Below, one piece after another: positions 1-11,804 of a DNA stretch of 64,000 bases (position 1 is its first letter; every line of letters starts with the position of its first letter). Location of the stretch: positions 2,153,001-2,217,000 of the forward strand of contig JAINUG010000026.1 of assembly GCA_029706075.1 (NCBI GenBank), read 5' to 3'. The notes under the pieces are model-generated. The model was not told the origin of the DNA, did not search any database, and was given only the letters and a program-made list of their open reading frames with translations. The DNA is from Aldrovandia affinis (lineage: Eukaryota > Chordata > Actinopteri > Notacanthiformes > Halosauridae). A program made the position numbers and the translations under genes.

Positions 1-1370
1 AGAGAATGATACGGCCTGCTAATGACTTAATTGGCCATTATAAAAATTGAAATCAGTAGGGATGTACTGCAGATTCATTTAACTACAAATGAGCCCTGAC
101 ATTTAATAGCCATAACTGTTTTGTTTTTATTCTTCTTTTTTAGTTAAATGGTATGTATTGACCAATTTCAGTTTTCGGCAAGCAGAATCAATATATTATC
201 AGAATGTATTTACGCAGTATTCAGTCCTGTGCTGCATTACATGCGAATTCACTGTTTCTCTGTGACTTGTGTTTTGTACCACAGTAAAGGCATATGCTCT
301 GATTCTCCAAGTCTTTTGTTCTGCACTGCTCTGCAGGAGGTGCACTGACTCTGCATTTGAGTGCAATAAGGCCCAGCAGTTTTGCAAATGTCTCTTTCTA
401 TCTTTCTTTGGCTGCCTTGGCCAAGGACTGCTTTGGCCTCCATTATCTGAAGGTAGTGCAACAGAGTGGTACAATGTCAGTCACGGATATATAACATAAA
501 ATAATTGTTTAGACTTTTTATTTATGCTAATGTGCCCAAATATTTTGAATCTATCTATTTTGAAATAAAAACTGACCTCAATGGCAAGTAAGAGGGTGTT
601 CACTCTCCTGAAATGAAAAAAAAAACTGTTGGTTTTGGCGGAATTGACTTACTGTTTCAGAAAATTTTAGCACATGTTCAATGCAATAGCTATACTTGTC
701 TGCATACAAGTTTAACTATCAAACACATGTAACATTGGCATGTGAGTGACACAGCAAGTTTTGTTAAAGGTTTCAATTGAAATATTTTTTTGATGTCTCA
801 AAGGTATCTCTTTAGTGGTGTTTAGTGAGCATTGCATATTCACTGATATGGACAGAGGCACACATTATTCAAACGAATAGGACATTTTTCCTGCTGTCTG
901 ACATAATATAGCAGAAAGGTAATTTTCTTAATGTAATGATGGTTTTCATTGTTCTGTAATTTATGTTACTTCCTATGATCCTGGAGTGCTTTTACTCAGA
1001 GGGGTGCTTAACCTTAAAAAATCTATGTATTCCTTAATTTGTTGGGGGGGGGGGTTAATTTTGTATTTGGCTGCTGGAGTTAGTGTGAGGTGCACACACA
1101 TAGGCGTAGGTTTCGGGGAGGGGGGAGAGTGTGTTAAATTGCCCCCCTCAATAATGTCCATTCCTAAAAAGTTATGCACTTTTGTCTGCACCATAAATGG
1201 TTATGGTAGCAGTAAAAAAGACCAACAGGATGCTGGGATATTGGCCAGATATTTAGGAAGCTAGCTTGCAAACTAACTGTCTCACTAGCTAGCTAGATAC
1301 AAACGGTTGTATCAACTCAAGACAACTTAGCTTTGAACATTGGGTATTTCCTGTTACACGTGTTGTTTGA
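1..1370. other. AT-rich stretch, no gene recognised
   Basis: Only short reading frames with no recognisable motif are present. The one notable local feature is an 11-base G run near 1044-1054. The right-hand end may contain the untranslated leader of the LINE that follows, but no boundary can be fixed. Confidence 0.6.
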
Positions 1371-1584
1371 AAACGCTCGCGCGCTTTTTACTCTCTATTA
1401 CAGCTACTTCGAAATAACTTTCGAAATAACTTTTGCACGTAAAATATCAAATATATTGGCAGCAAAACTTTAATTTTATTCATAACCATCGTCGAATCTG
1501 CGTGAATTTTGTAAATTAAGGGACTCCAACCCCGTGGTTTTCTGTTCGACGGCCAAGAAAACAATTACGGTAAGGAATTCGACT

Positions 1585-2452
1585 ATGGCTTCCTCCCTTG
1601 TTTCCTGCTTGGAGTGCAATATGTTTAGTATTAGTTCTGACGCCAAGTTTAGCGTAACTGGTATATGTAGTAAGTGTCAACTCAATTTAGAATTGGCTCA
1701 GAAAATAGTTGAGCTTGAGGACCGCGTCCGGACGCTTCGCCAGATTCAGGAAGGAGAGAGTTACATAGAGTCTTTTCTGCAAGAACCGGACGCACCAGGG
1801 AGTTTAAATAGCCTAGACATCAGTGCTATTCCCCCAGCAGAGCCTTCGCAGCAAGGCGTTTTTGTCACGGTTTGAGGGAGGCATAGTCGCCGTCCCAAGG
1901 AGGTCATACACAAAACTCACGTTTCGAATCGTTTTTCCCCACTCAGTAATACACCTACTGAGAAAGCTCTGATTATTGGCGATTCCATTTTACGAAACGT
2001 GAGGATAGTCACCAGCGACCATAGTCCAATGTTTGCCTGGGGCCAGAGCTACCGACGTGGAGGCAAACTTAAAGGTACTAGCTAAGAATAATCGTAAATA
2101 TTCTAAAATTATTATCCAAGCTGGCACCAACAATGTTTGACTTAGGCAGTTGGAGATCACTAAAAATAATTTTGTTTCGGTGTGTAAGCTCGCTAAAACA
2201 ATCAGTCGGGAAGTAATTATCTCTGGCCCTATCCCTGCCCGTAGGAGTGACGAAGTCTACAGTAGACTCACGTCGCGAAATCGCTGGATGGCTAACTGGT
2301 GTACTGACAACGACTTGGGCTTCATAAACAATTGGCCCACTTTTTGGGGAAAGCCTGGCTTACTGAAGAGAGACGGACTCCACCCGAACTGGAGAGGTGC
2401 TCTTCCATTATCTAGAATTTTTTCCCGTAGTATAAACTCGCAAAATGTATGA
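1585..2452 (+). pseudogene. L2 LINE ORF1 (zinc-ribbon-like and SGNH esterase), broken
   Basis: The frame opens with an ATG at 1585 (MASSLVSCLEC); an in-frame ATG at 1534 is also possible. Two CxxC pairs (CLEC and CSKC), about 25 residues apart, are followed by a short acidic heptad-like segment (ELEDRVRTL), suggesting metal binding and oligomerisation. A TGA ends this part at 1875. Downstream, in other frames, are the blocks of an SGNH/GDSL esterase: IIGDSILRNV near 1972-2003, AGTNN near 2123, and DGLHPN near 2375. Known CR1/L2 ORF1 proteins carry such an esterase domain, thought to help retrotransposition. Here the domain is interrupted by stops, so no functional product is expected. The assignment to ORF1 is firm from order and motifs. 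Confidence 0.78.
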
Positions 2453-2649
2453 CCTCTCAGAGCGCTAGCCAGGCAGCAGACTTCTGGTCCTAAACTACTG
2501 TCTGCTAGCTTTCAAAAACCTGTGACTAGCTTAGCTATTAAGACTGTGTCTGTCCCTCGTTTTGGAAATGGTTTTAGAAGTAAAACGCTATCTGAGCACA
2601 CTGGCTGTCGTGGCATTTGTGTACATAATCTTATTTATATTAAAACCTC

Positions 2650-5457
2650 TCAGCCTGCAGTAAGTGTTGCCTGTAATAAGACGCATCTTAAATGTGGATT
2701 GTTAAATGTTAGATCACTTTCCCCCAAGGCTGTTCTTGTGAACGAACTAATCACGGACCATAGTTTTGACCTGATTAGTTTCACTGAAACCTGGCTTAGG
2801 CCTAACGAATACAGTACACTCCACGTCTGTCCGGTAGAGGGGGCGGTGTTGCTGTGATTTTTTTCGACAAAATTTAGTTTCACACCTAAATGTGGGGATA
2901 AGTTATCCTCTTTTGAATCACTTGCTATGCTTTCTGGACGGTCAAAAGATATAGTTACCTCAGTGCAATCCTTCCTCTTAGTAACTATTTATAGACCACC
3001 TGGACCGTATACTGTCTTTCTTTCTGAGTTTGCAGTTTTTATCAAGCTTGGCAACTATGGCAGATAAAGTTGTGATTGTTGGAGATTTCAACATACATGT
3101 TGATAATGACAGTGACCCTTTAGGACTAGCTTTTGCAGCTATTATTGACTCTGTTGGTTTTATTCAAAATATATCTGAACGAACCCACCGCCACAACCAT
3201 ACCTTAGATTTAGTCTTATCCTATGGTATCGATGTCAAGAATATCATTGTGTCTCCCCATAATCCTGTACTATCGGATCACTTTTTGATTACTTTTGAAA
3301 TTCAGGTAACTATTCCTATTCAATCGGAACCTAGATACTATTCCAGCCGCTCTATAAATTCATTGACGGCTTCAAAATGTATAAACTTACTTCCCGAATC
3401 GTTAGTATCAAGTCAGGACCCAAATAGCTTTTTGTCAATTGATCATCAAACAGATGCGCTAAATCACATTTTACGGAATACACTTGATGCGGTCGCACCC
3501 CTCGAGGAAAAAATGCAGTCAGAAGAAACTTGCACCCTGGTTTACTGACCATACCCGTGCCCTTAAACAAGTTTCCAGGAAATTAGAACGCAGATGGCGC
3601 TCTACCAATTTAGAGGTTTTTCGCTCTGCTTGGAAGGACAGCCTCATAGAATACAAGCACGCCCTTATTACAGCTAGGTCATCGTACTTCTCAAAATTAA
3701 TTGACCAGAATAAAAACAACCCAATATTTCTATTTAACATGGTAGCTAAACTGACAAAAAAACAGTCTTCAGTTTCCATCAGTTATCCTTCTAACTATAA
3801 TTCCAATGACTTCATGAACTCGTTTACTGATAAGATTGAGACAATCAGAGAACAAATTATGAAGTCCCAAGATAGCACAGGGCTATCAGGAGCAGGGTTG
3901 CGTAGAGACCCTTTAGTTTTTCACTCTCTTGGATCTGGACAAATTTAGTAAACTAGTTATGTCCTCCAAATCATCTACATGCCTGTTAGACCCCATACCA
4001 ACAAAGCTTATTAAAGAGCTTTTGCCTGTGCTAGGCCAGCCCAAGTTAGATATCATAAATACATCCCTATTATTGGGTTGTGTACCTAGGTCTTAAAAGT
4101 GGCAGTAATCAAGCCTCTTCTAAAGAAACCAAATCTTGACCCTGTTAATCTGAAGAACTATATGCCCATTTCAACTCAAACATTTTAGAGAAATCTGTAG
4201 CTCAACAATTAACTGCTTTCCTAAAAACGAATAATCTGTATGAAACACTACAATCAGGTTTTAGACCAAACCATAGCACTGAGACGGCACTTATTAAAGT
4301 TGTAAATGACTTACTGTTAGCATTGGACACTGGTTGTGTTTCTATTCTAGTGCTCCTTGACATAAGTGCTGCTTTTGACACTATTGACCACCAGATTCTC
4401 CTTCATAGGCTAGAAAACCTGGTTGGTTTGCGTGGACGGGCACTCTCATGGTTTAAATCATACTTATCAGACAGGTTTTAATTTGTGCAATTAGATCAAG
4501 AGTTCTCTGACTACTCTCAGGTTAAATATGGTATTCCACAAGGCTCAGTGCTGGGACCATTACTGTTCTCATTATACTTGCTACCACTGGGTAATGTTAT
4601 TCGTAAACATGGTGTGAATTTCCATTGCTATGCAGATGATACACAGCTGTACATATCAATGAAACCAGGTGAAATACTTAAACTAACTCAATTAGAGGCT
4701 TGTATCTCTGATATAAAGAATTGGATGACAGTACATTTCCTGTTTTTAAATTCAGAGAAAACAGAGATGATGGTTTTGGGCCCCAAAAATTAAGGAACAA
4801 GTTGGATCTGCAGTTAAATGCAGGTGGTTGCATAGTTACATCTATCTTATGGTTAAGAACCTTGGTTTTATTATTGATCAGGACCTTACATTTGACACTT
4901 CCAGAGTAGCTTTCTTTCACCTAAGAAACATAGCTAAAATTTGGCACATTCTGTCATTAGAGGATGCAAAAACCTTGATGCATGCTTTTGTCGCATCGAG
5001 GCTAGACTATTGTAATGCCTTATTATCCGGCTCCTCTAGTAGCTCTCTAAAGAGTCTTCAACTAGTACAGAATACAGCGGCATGTATTTTGACTAAATCC
5101 AAGAAGTATGAGCACATTACTCCAGTGTTAGCATCACTACATTGGCTTCCTATTAAATATCGGGCTGATTATAAAGTACTGTTGCTAAGTTTTAAAGCAG
5201 TGACCGGACTTGCACCTTTATATCTGACCGAAATGATTGCCCCCTATAAGCCGACACGACTGCTTCGTTCACAAGAAGCCGGCCATCTATTACTCCCTAG
5301 AATTTTGAAAAGCACAGCTGTTGGTAGAGCCTTCTATTTTAGACCTCCTCTGTTGTGGAACGGTTTACCAAGGCATGTTAGGGATTTGGACACAGTTTCA
5401 ATTTTTAAGCGTAGATTAAAAACATATCTTTTCAGCCTAGCCTACTGCCAAACATAG
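2650..5457 (+). pseudogene. L2 LINE ORF2 endonuclease-reverse transcriptase, broken
   Basis: The N-terminal APE-type endonuclease is recognisable from LLNVRSLSPK (near 2700), the ETW motif (near 2785), GDFNIH (near 3080) and the catalytic SDH motif (near 3276). The reverse transcriptase follows: SGFRPNHSTETAL near 4256, LLDISAAFDT near 4353, [13 protein letters not shown] near 4530, and the catalytic YADD box near 4630. The C-terminal region includes SRLDYCNALLSG near 4996 and FKRRLKTYLF just before the stop at 5457, which is typical of L2/CR1 elements. Several frameshifts (near 2857, 3548, 3948, 4120-4480 and 4793) and stops separate these blocks. The YADD catalytic pair is intact, so decay is through reading-frame damage and not active-site loss. 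Confidence 0.85.
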
Positions 5458-6170
5458 TCTAGGTGGAGAGATGGAGAAGGCCGTGCCCTAGTGTCTTATG
5501 GAGTGAGAAACTTTCCATACTGTCACCTCCTCAATGTGTTACCACCACTGTTATGCTGGTTATCCTTGATCAGGTGTGGATGGTTTGGAACTCTCTCATG
5601 GCTGTGTGTTTTCTCTGTCCCTCTCCTAATAGGTATGCTGCCATAGCTTACACCTGTTGGGGCTATCTGTATATTTCCTATGCTTGTGCTCCCTGCTCTT
5701 ACATAATGCTACTGGCTATAGCACTGCTTTTTTTTCTGACTGCATGTTCTCTTCTCTGCCTCGGCCTCTGACTCGGGGGCATCTGCCCCCGAGCCCTAGA
5801 TCCTCTGAGAAGTGTGAGCTGCCCCCATCAACCCTCACCCCCACGCCAACCCCAGTTCCTGGATCTGGACCCTCTCCGCATGGTTTGCCCCCCGCTGACT
5901 ACCTAACTAAGGAGGGGCAAAGTCTTTCAGCCCTGAGCCACCTTGGACTGACCATGACATGGTCTTTTTTTGGACATACCCTGTGCCGGCCAGAAGAGAA
6001 TGGGCTCCCCCCCTTTTTAGTCTGGTTCCTCCCAAGGTTTCTCCCTACCAAGGGAGTTTTTCCTTGCCACTGTTGCCTCTAGGCTTGCTTTTGGGGGTCT
6101 AGGCCTGGGTTCCCCCTCTGTTAAGCGTTTTGTGACAATTCTATTGTGAAAAGCGATATACAAATAAATG

Positions 6171-6204
6171 TGATTTGATTTGATTTGATTTGATTTGATT
6201 TGAT
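6171..6204 (+). repeat. TGATT pentanucleotide tail of the L2 LINE
   Basis: About seven perfect units of TGATT follow the AAATAAATG end of the LINE 3' UTR. L2 LINEs end in short tandem repeats and not poly(A), so this marks the 3' terminus and the element's strand. Confidence 0.9.
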
Positions 6205-6258
6205 AGAAGCAGTGTCCCCCTCCAATGTGTGGTTTTACATATTCACATATTGTGACGG

Positions 6259-6305
6259 TTCTAGTTAGTAAGTAGTTAGTTAGTTAGTAAGTAGTTAGTA
6301 ACTAA
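6259..6305. repeat. TAGT/AAGT simple repeat
   Basis: Imperfect tandem TTAG units with AGTAAG variants lie between the LINE tail and the next transposon. No function can be read from it. Confidence 0.6.
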
Positions 6306-6320
6306 TGTTAGTAGACATTA

Positions 6321-7454
6321 GCCCCTTTCCCACATGCACCTTAACCCGTAAATGTTCCGGTAATTTTCCGTATTGGCATCATGTGGGAACAGGAGCTGGA
6401 GCCGCTTTTCCGTGTAATACACTGGCAATTTTCCGGGTCAGGACCAAGTAAGATTTATATGGAAATCTTCTGCCACGGCCCTAGTGGGAACAAACGCACG
6501 CGAACGCTTACGACGTTCTTACGTATGAGGGTTTTACGTTGGCAGATAACGGTGCATTCATAATATAATATTATATATATGACAATAAAATATTATATAA
6601 TATAATAAGTTATGTTAATGCACTAGCCAGCTAGCTTGTTAAATGATCAAACCAAACATTTAAACTATTTAAATCACATGTTAGCGAACTAGCATTTCAC
6701 ATCCAGCACGCTACTGACGCTAGTTTATGGACGCTGTTTTCCTAACATTTCACATCCATCTATCTGATAGCAATTAGCTGCAATATAAAAATCTGATTAC
6801 ATTATGCAAATGAATAGCTATGTGGCATAGGAGCATTGCATTAACTAATCACATTGCCAAATAGTGAATATTAGCTAGCTAGCCGATTGATAGCTGGGTA
6901 GTATTTAATGTTGCCAGTAGTTTTGTCAAGTTTTGTCTTCTATGTGCATAGTTAAGAAATGTGTAACCTTTGTCAGTTGACTCTTGAAATGTCATAAAAT
7001 GTGTTAAATATATGGTTCAGTGGCCTCAGCATCAACATCCATTGTACCTAACGGTAGTTAGCAGTGTCTTTGTTTTAACTACTGAACATGTCTGGAAATT
7101 GGACGAACTCCGAGACAAGGGAACTTTTGTCTATCCGTGCAGATCATGCAATTAACCTACAGCTCTGTCCCACCCTCAGAGACGCCGTGGTCTACGACAA
7201 AATAACATCTTACGCGAACGAGGTATAAAGTGACAGAAGGCCCAGATCATTAGCAAACTAAAAAGTCTGCATAAAAAACGTATTCAAATAAATACGTCCT
7301 GCATTGACTAATCTATCCAGAACAATCATGTCATGTGGGAAAAGACTACACAGAATTTTTCTGTATAGGAGACCTATATGAGAGTGATGAAAAACACTAC
7401 CTTACCTGGATAATTGAACCCGGCAGTGTTCCGGAATCCATGTGGGAAGGGGGC
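6321..7454. mobile_element. Non-autonomous DNA transposon, probably PIF/Harbinger-like
   Basis: The ends form a 16-bp terminal inverted repeat with one mismatch: GCCCCTTTCCCACATG at 6321-6336 and its complement ending at 7454 (read inward GCCCCCTTCCCACATG). CCGG-rich subterminal words (TTCCGG, TTTCCGGG) occur on both sides. The interior contains one Myb/SANT-like exon but no transposase that I can see. Harbinger elements encode a separate Myb-like DNA-binding protein as well as a transposase, which is the reason for the family call. The flanks (TTA on the left, TTT on the right) are not a clean target duplication, so the family remains inferred. An AT-palindromic stretch lies at 6558-6610. 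Confidence 0.6.
7088..7225 (+). CDS. Myb/SANT-like exon fragment inside the Harbinger-like element
   Basis: A 46-residue frame starts with ATG at 7088 and begins MSGNWTNSETRELLSIRADH. The W-T-x-x-E-T-R-x-L-L spacing matches the first helix of Myb/SANT or trihelix DNA-binding domains, and VVYDKITSYANE resembles the second helix. The frame stops at TAA 7226-7228, but GAG|GTATAA at the boundary looks like a 5' splice donor, so this may be a first exon whose downstream exons were lost. In autonomous Harbinger elements this protein partners the transposase to bind transposon ends. No following exon was found, so the piece is probably a relic. It is too short to classify with certainty. Confidence 0.5.
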
Positions 7455-9689
7455 TTTTTTACTAATTTATGAGCTTTAAGAGTTTATAAGCCTAATAATA
7501 GTTGTGTCTAAAATTATTTATAAAGTTCGTTGTTTTGTAAATACTTTACTTTCTTTTTATTTCTTTTTATTTAAAACTCACCTTTTTTGAGCAATCTTGT
7601 CCATGCCTGTCCATACATCCTATCTTGTCCACTTTATATCACAGCTTGTAATTTACACCCAAAAACAAGAATTCAGAAGACTCGCCTGACTGTGATCAAT
7701 GAGAGATCTGTCCGCTCTTTATCCATCAATACATTTTCCTTGTGTGCTGCGTACGTGAAGTTGACAGAATATCAGTGTGTAGTTTAATTGCCTTTGGAGA
7801 AAAGGGGAAGGATGAATCGACCTGTCAGTCAGTGAGAGGATCCAGAGACCCCAAGTTCCATAATCAGTCACTGGGGAGGGGGAAGGGGGCAAGGGGGAAG
7901 GGGGCAATGTTATTGAGAGCCTATGCCTTACTGAAAATCACCCATATCTGTAAACAAACTCTTTGTGATGAAATGTGACGGTTATCTCTAGTGTTCTGGA
8001 GGGGCAGTTTTATGTACAAAACTGAGCAAAGTGGAAATACATGATAAACATCAGCAATATATTTCGCTGCTCATTTTTCTGTATGCTTTAGACAACAGTT
8101 GGGTCCATATCTGCACCTTATCAGAAAGTGATAGAGGAATTTTTTTCGAGATAGCTCTGTATGGCTATGTTTAAACATGATAGATTCTTGTTTTGCAAAT
8201 GCAGTTTGAAGCACCGTAGCATACCTCAAACTGTACACCATACCGTAACATACACCATATTTTGAGAAATATAGTGAATTTACGCCTTGTCCCAAGGGCA
8301 CTGCTGCACCCCCTCATTACTCAAAGCATCCTAAATGATGATCATAACATTTGATTAGAGGCTGATTATAAGGCAGATCTAAGTTCCTCGTTTGGTTGTA
8401 ATGATTGCAACTGACCAGTAACTATTGCAAGGTCTGCTCTAGACCACTTTAGGCTCCATACTGCTCTCCAAATATCAGGACTCACCTGTGATGACTGTGC
8501 CAGTGTCAGACCATTTTCAACTCCTCCATCCTTACACTTCAATGCAGTCCTTGCAGATGTGTGTATCTATTTTATACAATTAAAGAAGTTGAGATCTAAT
8601 CCCAAACAAGGTGAAATGTGTACACTGATACGTTACTCCCTTATAAATAGGCTCATACTCTACATAGAGTTGATCAAATGTCCATTTCCCATGCACATAC
8701 ATGACATGTCAACGCCTCGACCTGGTATATTTTTTTATGGAAACAACAAAATACCTTAGTTGAATACATTTTTTATTCAAGTAACTATTCTTTCACATTT
8801 TTCATAGAGCTTTGTAAAAAGATTATGGATGCCCAAATGTATGCTAATCAGCATAATGCTCCAAGATGAGCTTGTAGTTAAATGTTTCAAATAAATAAGT
8901 CAGCAAAATAATGTTACCTAAGCCTTTAATCATTACTGGAGTTCTTGAGGAGAAACATGTAGTCATGACATGTCATGTCTTTAAAAATTCTGCTGTAGGG
9001 GCCAGGTGTGGCTTTATCACACCAGGTTATATTTATTCAGTCAATTAAATAATTATAATCAGTCTCATGTGATTATTCACTATGAATATATTGATGCTTC
9101 AATGTTTATATCAAAGCTACAACTATTGACAATACACATGAATGAAATGAGAAAATGGGTAGGATATGTTTAAGAAATGTGAGTTATTGTGCATACATGT
9201 GTGTATGTGTATGGATGCCTCCTTGTTAGAGCTTGAATGACACGTGAATCGTTGAAAATTGATCATGCGGAGTAGCCAGCGTTTGCATGTTTTTTCTATT
9301 AACAAAGGGGCAATAGACACATTTGCAGTGTTTTGGTGAATAACGTTATGTTAGTTCCGTGAATAACGTTATGTTAGTTCACTGTGTGAGAGAGAAGTGT
9401 AGCTTCAGCTCCGAAGTGTAGCTTCAGCTCCGTAAGTGTAGCTTATACTACTGACCGAACGTCTAACGAGTTATTTCAATCCTGCGAATTACAGAGATCT
9501 AAAAAGATGGTTAGTTACAGGGTAAATTAGAAAGGCTTAAAATTCATTAACATGCTACTCTGTTAGGGTAGCTACAGTCAACTTCCACTTCACACCTCCA
9601 CCCCACCACTACCCCCCTGGAGAATTCACACCTACACCCCATCCCCCACAACCACCCCTACTGGTATGTCGGAGTCTTGGACTCATAGC
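7455..9689. other. No gene recognised
   Basis: Mixed, mostly AT-rich DNA with only short frames. A purine-rich, G-heavy patch with repeats of GGGGGAA and GGGGGCAA lies at 7873-7907. No coding motif, RNA gene or complete mobile element could be identified. Confidence 0.5.
9337..9444. repeat. Two adjacent short tandem duplications
   Basis: A unit of about 23 bp containing GAATAACGTTATGTTAGTTC occurs twice (9337-9359 and 9360-9380). It is followed by a 19-bp unit GAAGTGTAGCTTCAGCTCC at 9394-9412 and 9413-9431, with a partial third copy to 9444. The copies are almost identical, so the duplications are recent. Confidence 0.75.
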
Positions 9690-9900
9690 CTACCACCCCT
9701 TGGCATCGATGCTTACTGCACTAGCCACTTTACCCTTGTACTTATATTTTATTTTGTAATATGTACCTATTGTAATTGCACCTATTTTTTTGTATCTTGT
9801 GTTTTGCACTATATGGCAGGAAAGAGCTGGAGTAAGAATTCCAATGTACTAGTACTTGTACTTGTTGCAGATGGCAAGTAAAAGTCTTGAATCTTGAACT
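9690..9900 (+). repeat. Possible retroelement 3'-end relic
   Basis: The text runs from a T-rich segment with TTGCACTATATG to AATTCCAATGTACTAGTACT and ends AAGTCTTGAATCTTGAACTT. This resembles a frequently seen teleost repeat 3' end that finishes in CTTGAAT units. No coding part is attached, so the family is not named. Confidence 0.35.
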
Positions 9901-10021
9901 TGGAGACAAGTTAAATAGTTAACTTGTTATTACAATGCTTAATTCAAACACATTTTACACACCATAAACGGTATAATCATCTTAATAATAAATAAATAAA
10001 ATATAATATAACACAATATAA

Positions 10022-11795
10022 CGACGACTATAAGGAGAACGACTTCCGAACGGCTTCGAGGAGGTTCTGGACCACCATCCGGCATCTCAGGAGGGGGAAG
10101 CAGTGCACTGTCAACACTGTGTACAGTGGGGATGGGGCGCTGCTGACCTCGACTCAGGAAGTTGTGGGTCGGTGGAGGGAATACTTCGAAGACCTCCTCA
10201 ATCCCACCGACACGCCTTCCAGTGAGGAAGTAGGGTCTGGGGACTCGGGGGTGGGCTCTCCTATCTCTGGGGGTGAGGTCGCCGCGGTAGTTAAAAAGCT
10301 CCGTGGTGGCAGGGCCTCGGGGGTGGATGAGATCCGCCCGGAGTCCCTCAAGGCTCTGGATGTTGTGGGGCTGTCTTGGTTGACACGACTCTGCAGCATC
10401 ACGTGGACATCGGGGGCAGTGCCTCTGGACTGGCAGACCAGGGTGGTGGTCCCCTAATTCAAGAAGGGGGACCGGAGGGTGTGTTCCAACTACAGGGGGA
10501 TCACACTCCTCAGCCTCCCTGGTAAGGTCTATTCAGGGGTTCTGGAGAGGAGGGTCCGTCGGATGGTTGAACCTCGGATTCAGGAGGAGCAATGTGGTTT
10601 TCGTCCTGGTCGCGGAACTGTGGACCAGCTCTACACCCTCCACGGGGTCCTGGAGGGTGCATGGGAGTTTGCCCAACCAGTCTACACATGTTTTGTGGAC
10701 TTGGAGAAGGCTTTCGACCGTGTCCCTCGGGGAGTCCTGTGGGGGGTGCTCCGGGAGTATGGGGTACCGGGCCCCTTGATACGGGCCATTCGGTCCCTGT
10801 ACGACCGGTGCCGGAGCTTGGTCCGCATTGCCGGCAGTAAGTCGGACCGGTGAGGGTTGGACTCCGCCAGGGCTGCCCTTTGTCACCGGTTCTGTTCATA
10901 ACCTTTATGGACAGAATATCTAGGCGCAGCCGGGGCGTTGAGGGGGTTCGGTTCGGTGGCCTGAGGATTGGGTCACTGCTCTTTGCAGATGATGTGGTCC
11001 TGTTGGCTTCATCGGGCCGTGACCTCCAGCTCTCGCTGGAGCGGTTCGCAGCTGAGTGTGAAGCGGCTGGGATGAGAATCAGCGCCTCCAAATCCGAGAC
11101 CATGGTTCTCAGCCGGAAAAGGGTGGAGTGCACTCTCCGGGTCGGGGAGGAGATCCTGCCCCAAGTGGAGGAGTTCAAATATCTCGGGGTCTTGTTCACG
11201 AGTGAGGGAAGGATGGAGCGGGAGATCGACAGGCGGATTGGTGCGGTGTCGGCAGTGATGCGGACGCTGCATCGGTCTGTCGTGGTAAAGAGGGAGGTGA
11301 GCCTAAAGGCAAAGCTCTCGATTTACCGGTCGATCTATGTTCCTACCCTCACCTATGGTCACGAGTTGTGGGTAGTGACCGAAAGAACGAGATCGCGAAT
11401 ACAAGCGGCCGAAATGAGTTTCCTCCGCAGGGTGTCTGGGCTCTCCCTTAGAGATAGGGTGAGGAGCTCGGTCATCCGGGAGGGGCTCAGAGTAGAGCCG
11501 CTGCTCCTCCGCGTCGAGAGGAGCCAGATGAGGTGGCTCGGGCACCTGGTTAGGATGCCCCCTGGACGCCTCCTTGGTGAGGTGTTCCGGGCACGTCCCA
11601 CCGGGAGGAGGCCCCGGGGAAGACCCAGGACACACTGGAGAGGCTATGTCTCTCGGCTGGCCTGGGAACGCCTCGGGAATCCCCCGGAAGAGCTGGATGA
11701 AGTGGCCGGGGAGAGGGAAGTCTGGGTCTCCCTGCTTAGGCTGCTGCCCCCGCGACCCGACCCGGATAAGCGGTAGAAGATGGATGGATGGATGG
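10022..11795 (+). mobile_element. Rex3-type (RTE clade) LINE, 5'-truncated
   Basis: The copy is flanked by a perfect 9-bp target duplication ACAATATAA (10013-10021 and 11796-11804). Its 3' end carries the GATG tandem tail (ATGGATGGATGGATGG near 11779-11795) that is diagnostic of Rex3. It begins inside ORF2, after the endonuclease, as is usual for incomplete reverse transcription. It is much more GC-rich than its surroundings and has few lesions, so the insertion is probably younger than the L2 at 1370-6205. Rex3 is established as an abundant teleost RTE retrotransposon; assignment is by RT sequence and tail, not by search. Confidence 0.9.
10119..11776 (+). pseudogene. Rex3 reverse transcriptase, one stop and one frameshift
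   Basis: Residues read continuously from 10119 through the RT core to a natural stop at 11774-11776. Visible motifs are GFRPGRGTVDQLYTL near 10600, FVDLEKAFDRVP near 10693, GLRQGCPLSPVLF near 10857, the catalytic FADD box near 10983, and a C-terminal segment with LTYGHELWV near 11348 and GRRPRGRPR near 11603. An in-frame TAA at 10455-10457 interrupts it once. The frame then shifts near 10840-10850, probably by a small deletion just before GLRQGCP. The FADD catalytic residues are intact. The N-terminal endonuclease is absent because of 5' truncation, so this copy could not act alone. The 229-codon minus-strand frame over 10510-11199 is an antisense shadow. Confidence 0.88.
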
Positions 11796-11804
11796 ACAAT
11801 ATAA

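Larger units (their letters stand above)
1370..6205 (+). mobile_element. L2-clade LINE, near full length, decayed
   Basis: A non-LTR retrotransposon with two reading frames and a pentanucleotide tail. The order is ORF1 (zinc-ribbon-like plus SGNH esterase), APE-type endonuclease, reverse transcriptase, a 3' UTR of about 700 bp, and a tail of TGATT units at 6171-6204. The length of about 4.8 kb fits a near-complete L2 element; many teleost copies are strongly 5'-truncated. The 3' UTR end (AAAGCGATATACAAATAAAT followed by TGATT units) is what I recall of teleost L2 3' ends, which prime on short repeats. Stops and frameshifts break both frames, so this copy is not autonomous. The 5' boundary is approximate and no target duplication was found. 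Family assignment rests on RT motifs and tail, without a search. Confidence 0.85.

Noticed and set aside
5463-6082. Two plus-strand frames of 102 and 141 codons downstream of the L2 ORF2
   Set aside because: They fall in the L2 3' UTR, overlap each other and show no motif.
10510-11199. 229-codon minus-strand frame
   Set aside because: It is antisense to the Rex3 RT, whose GC-rich codons leave the opposite strand open; it has no independent motif.
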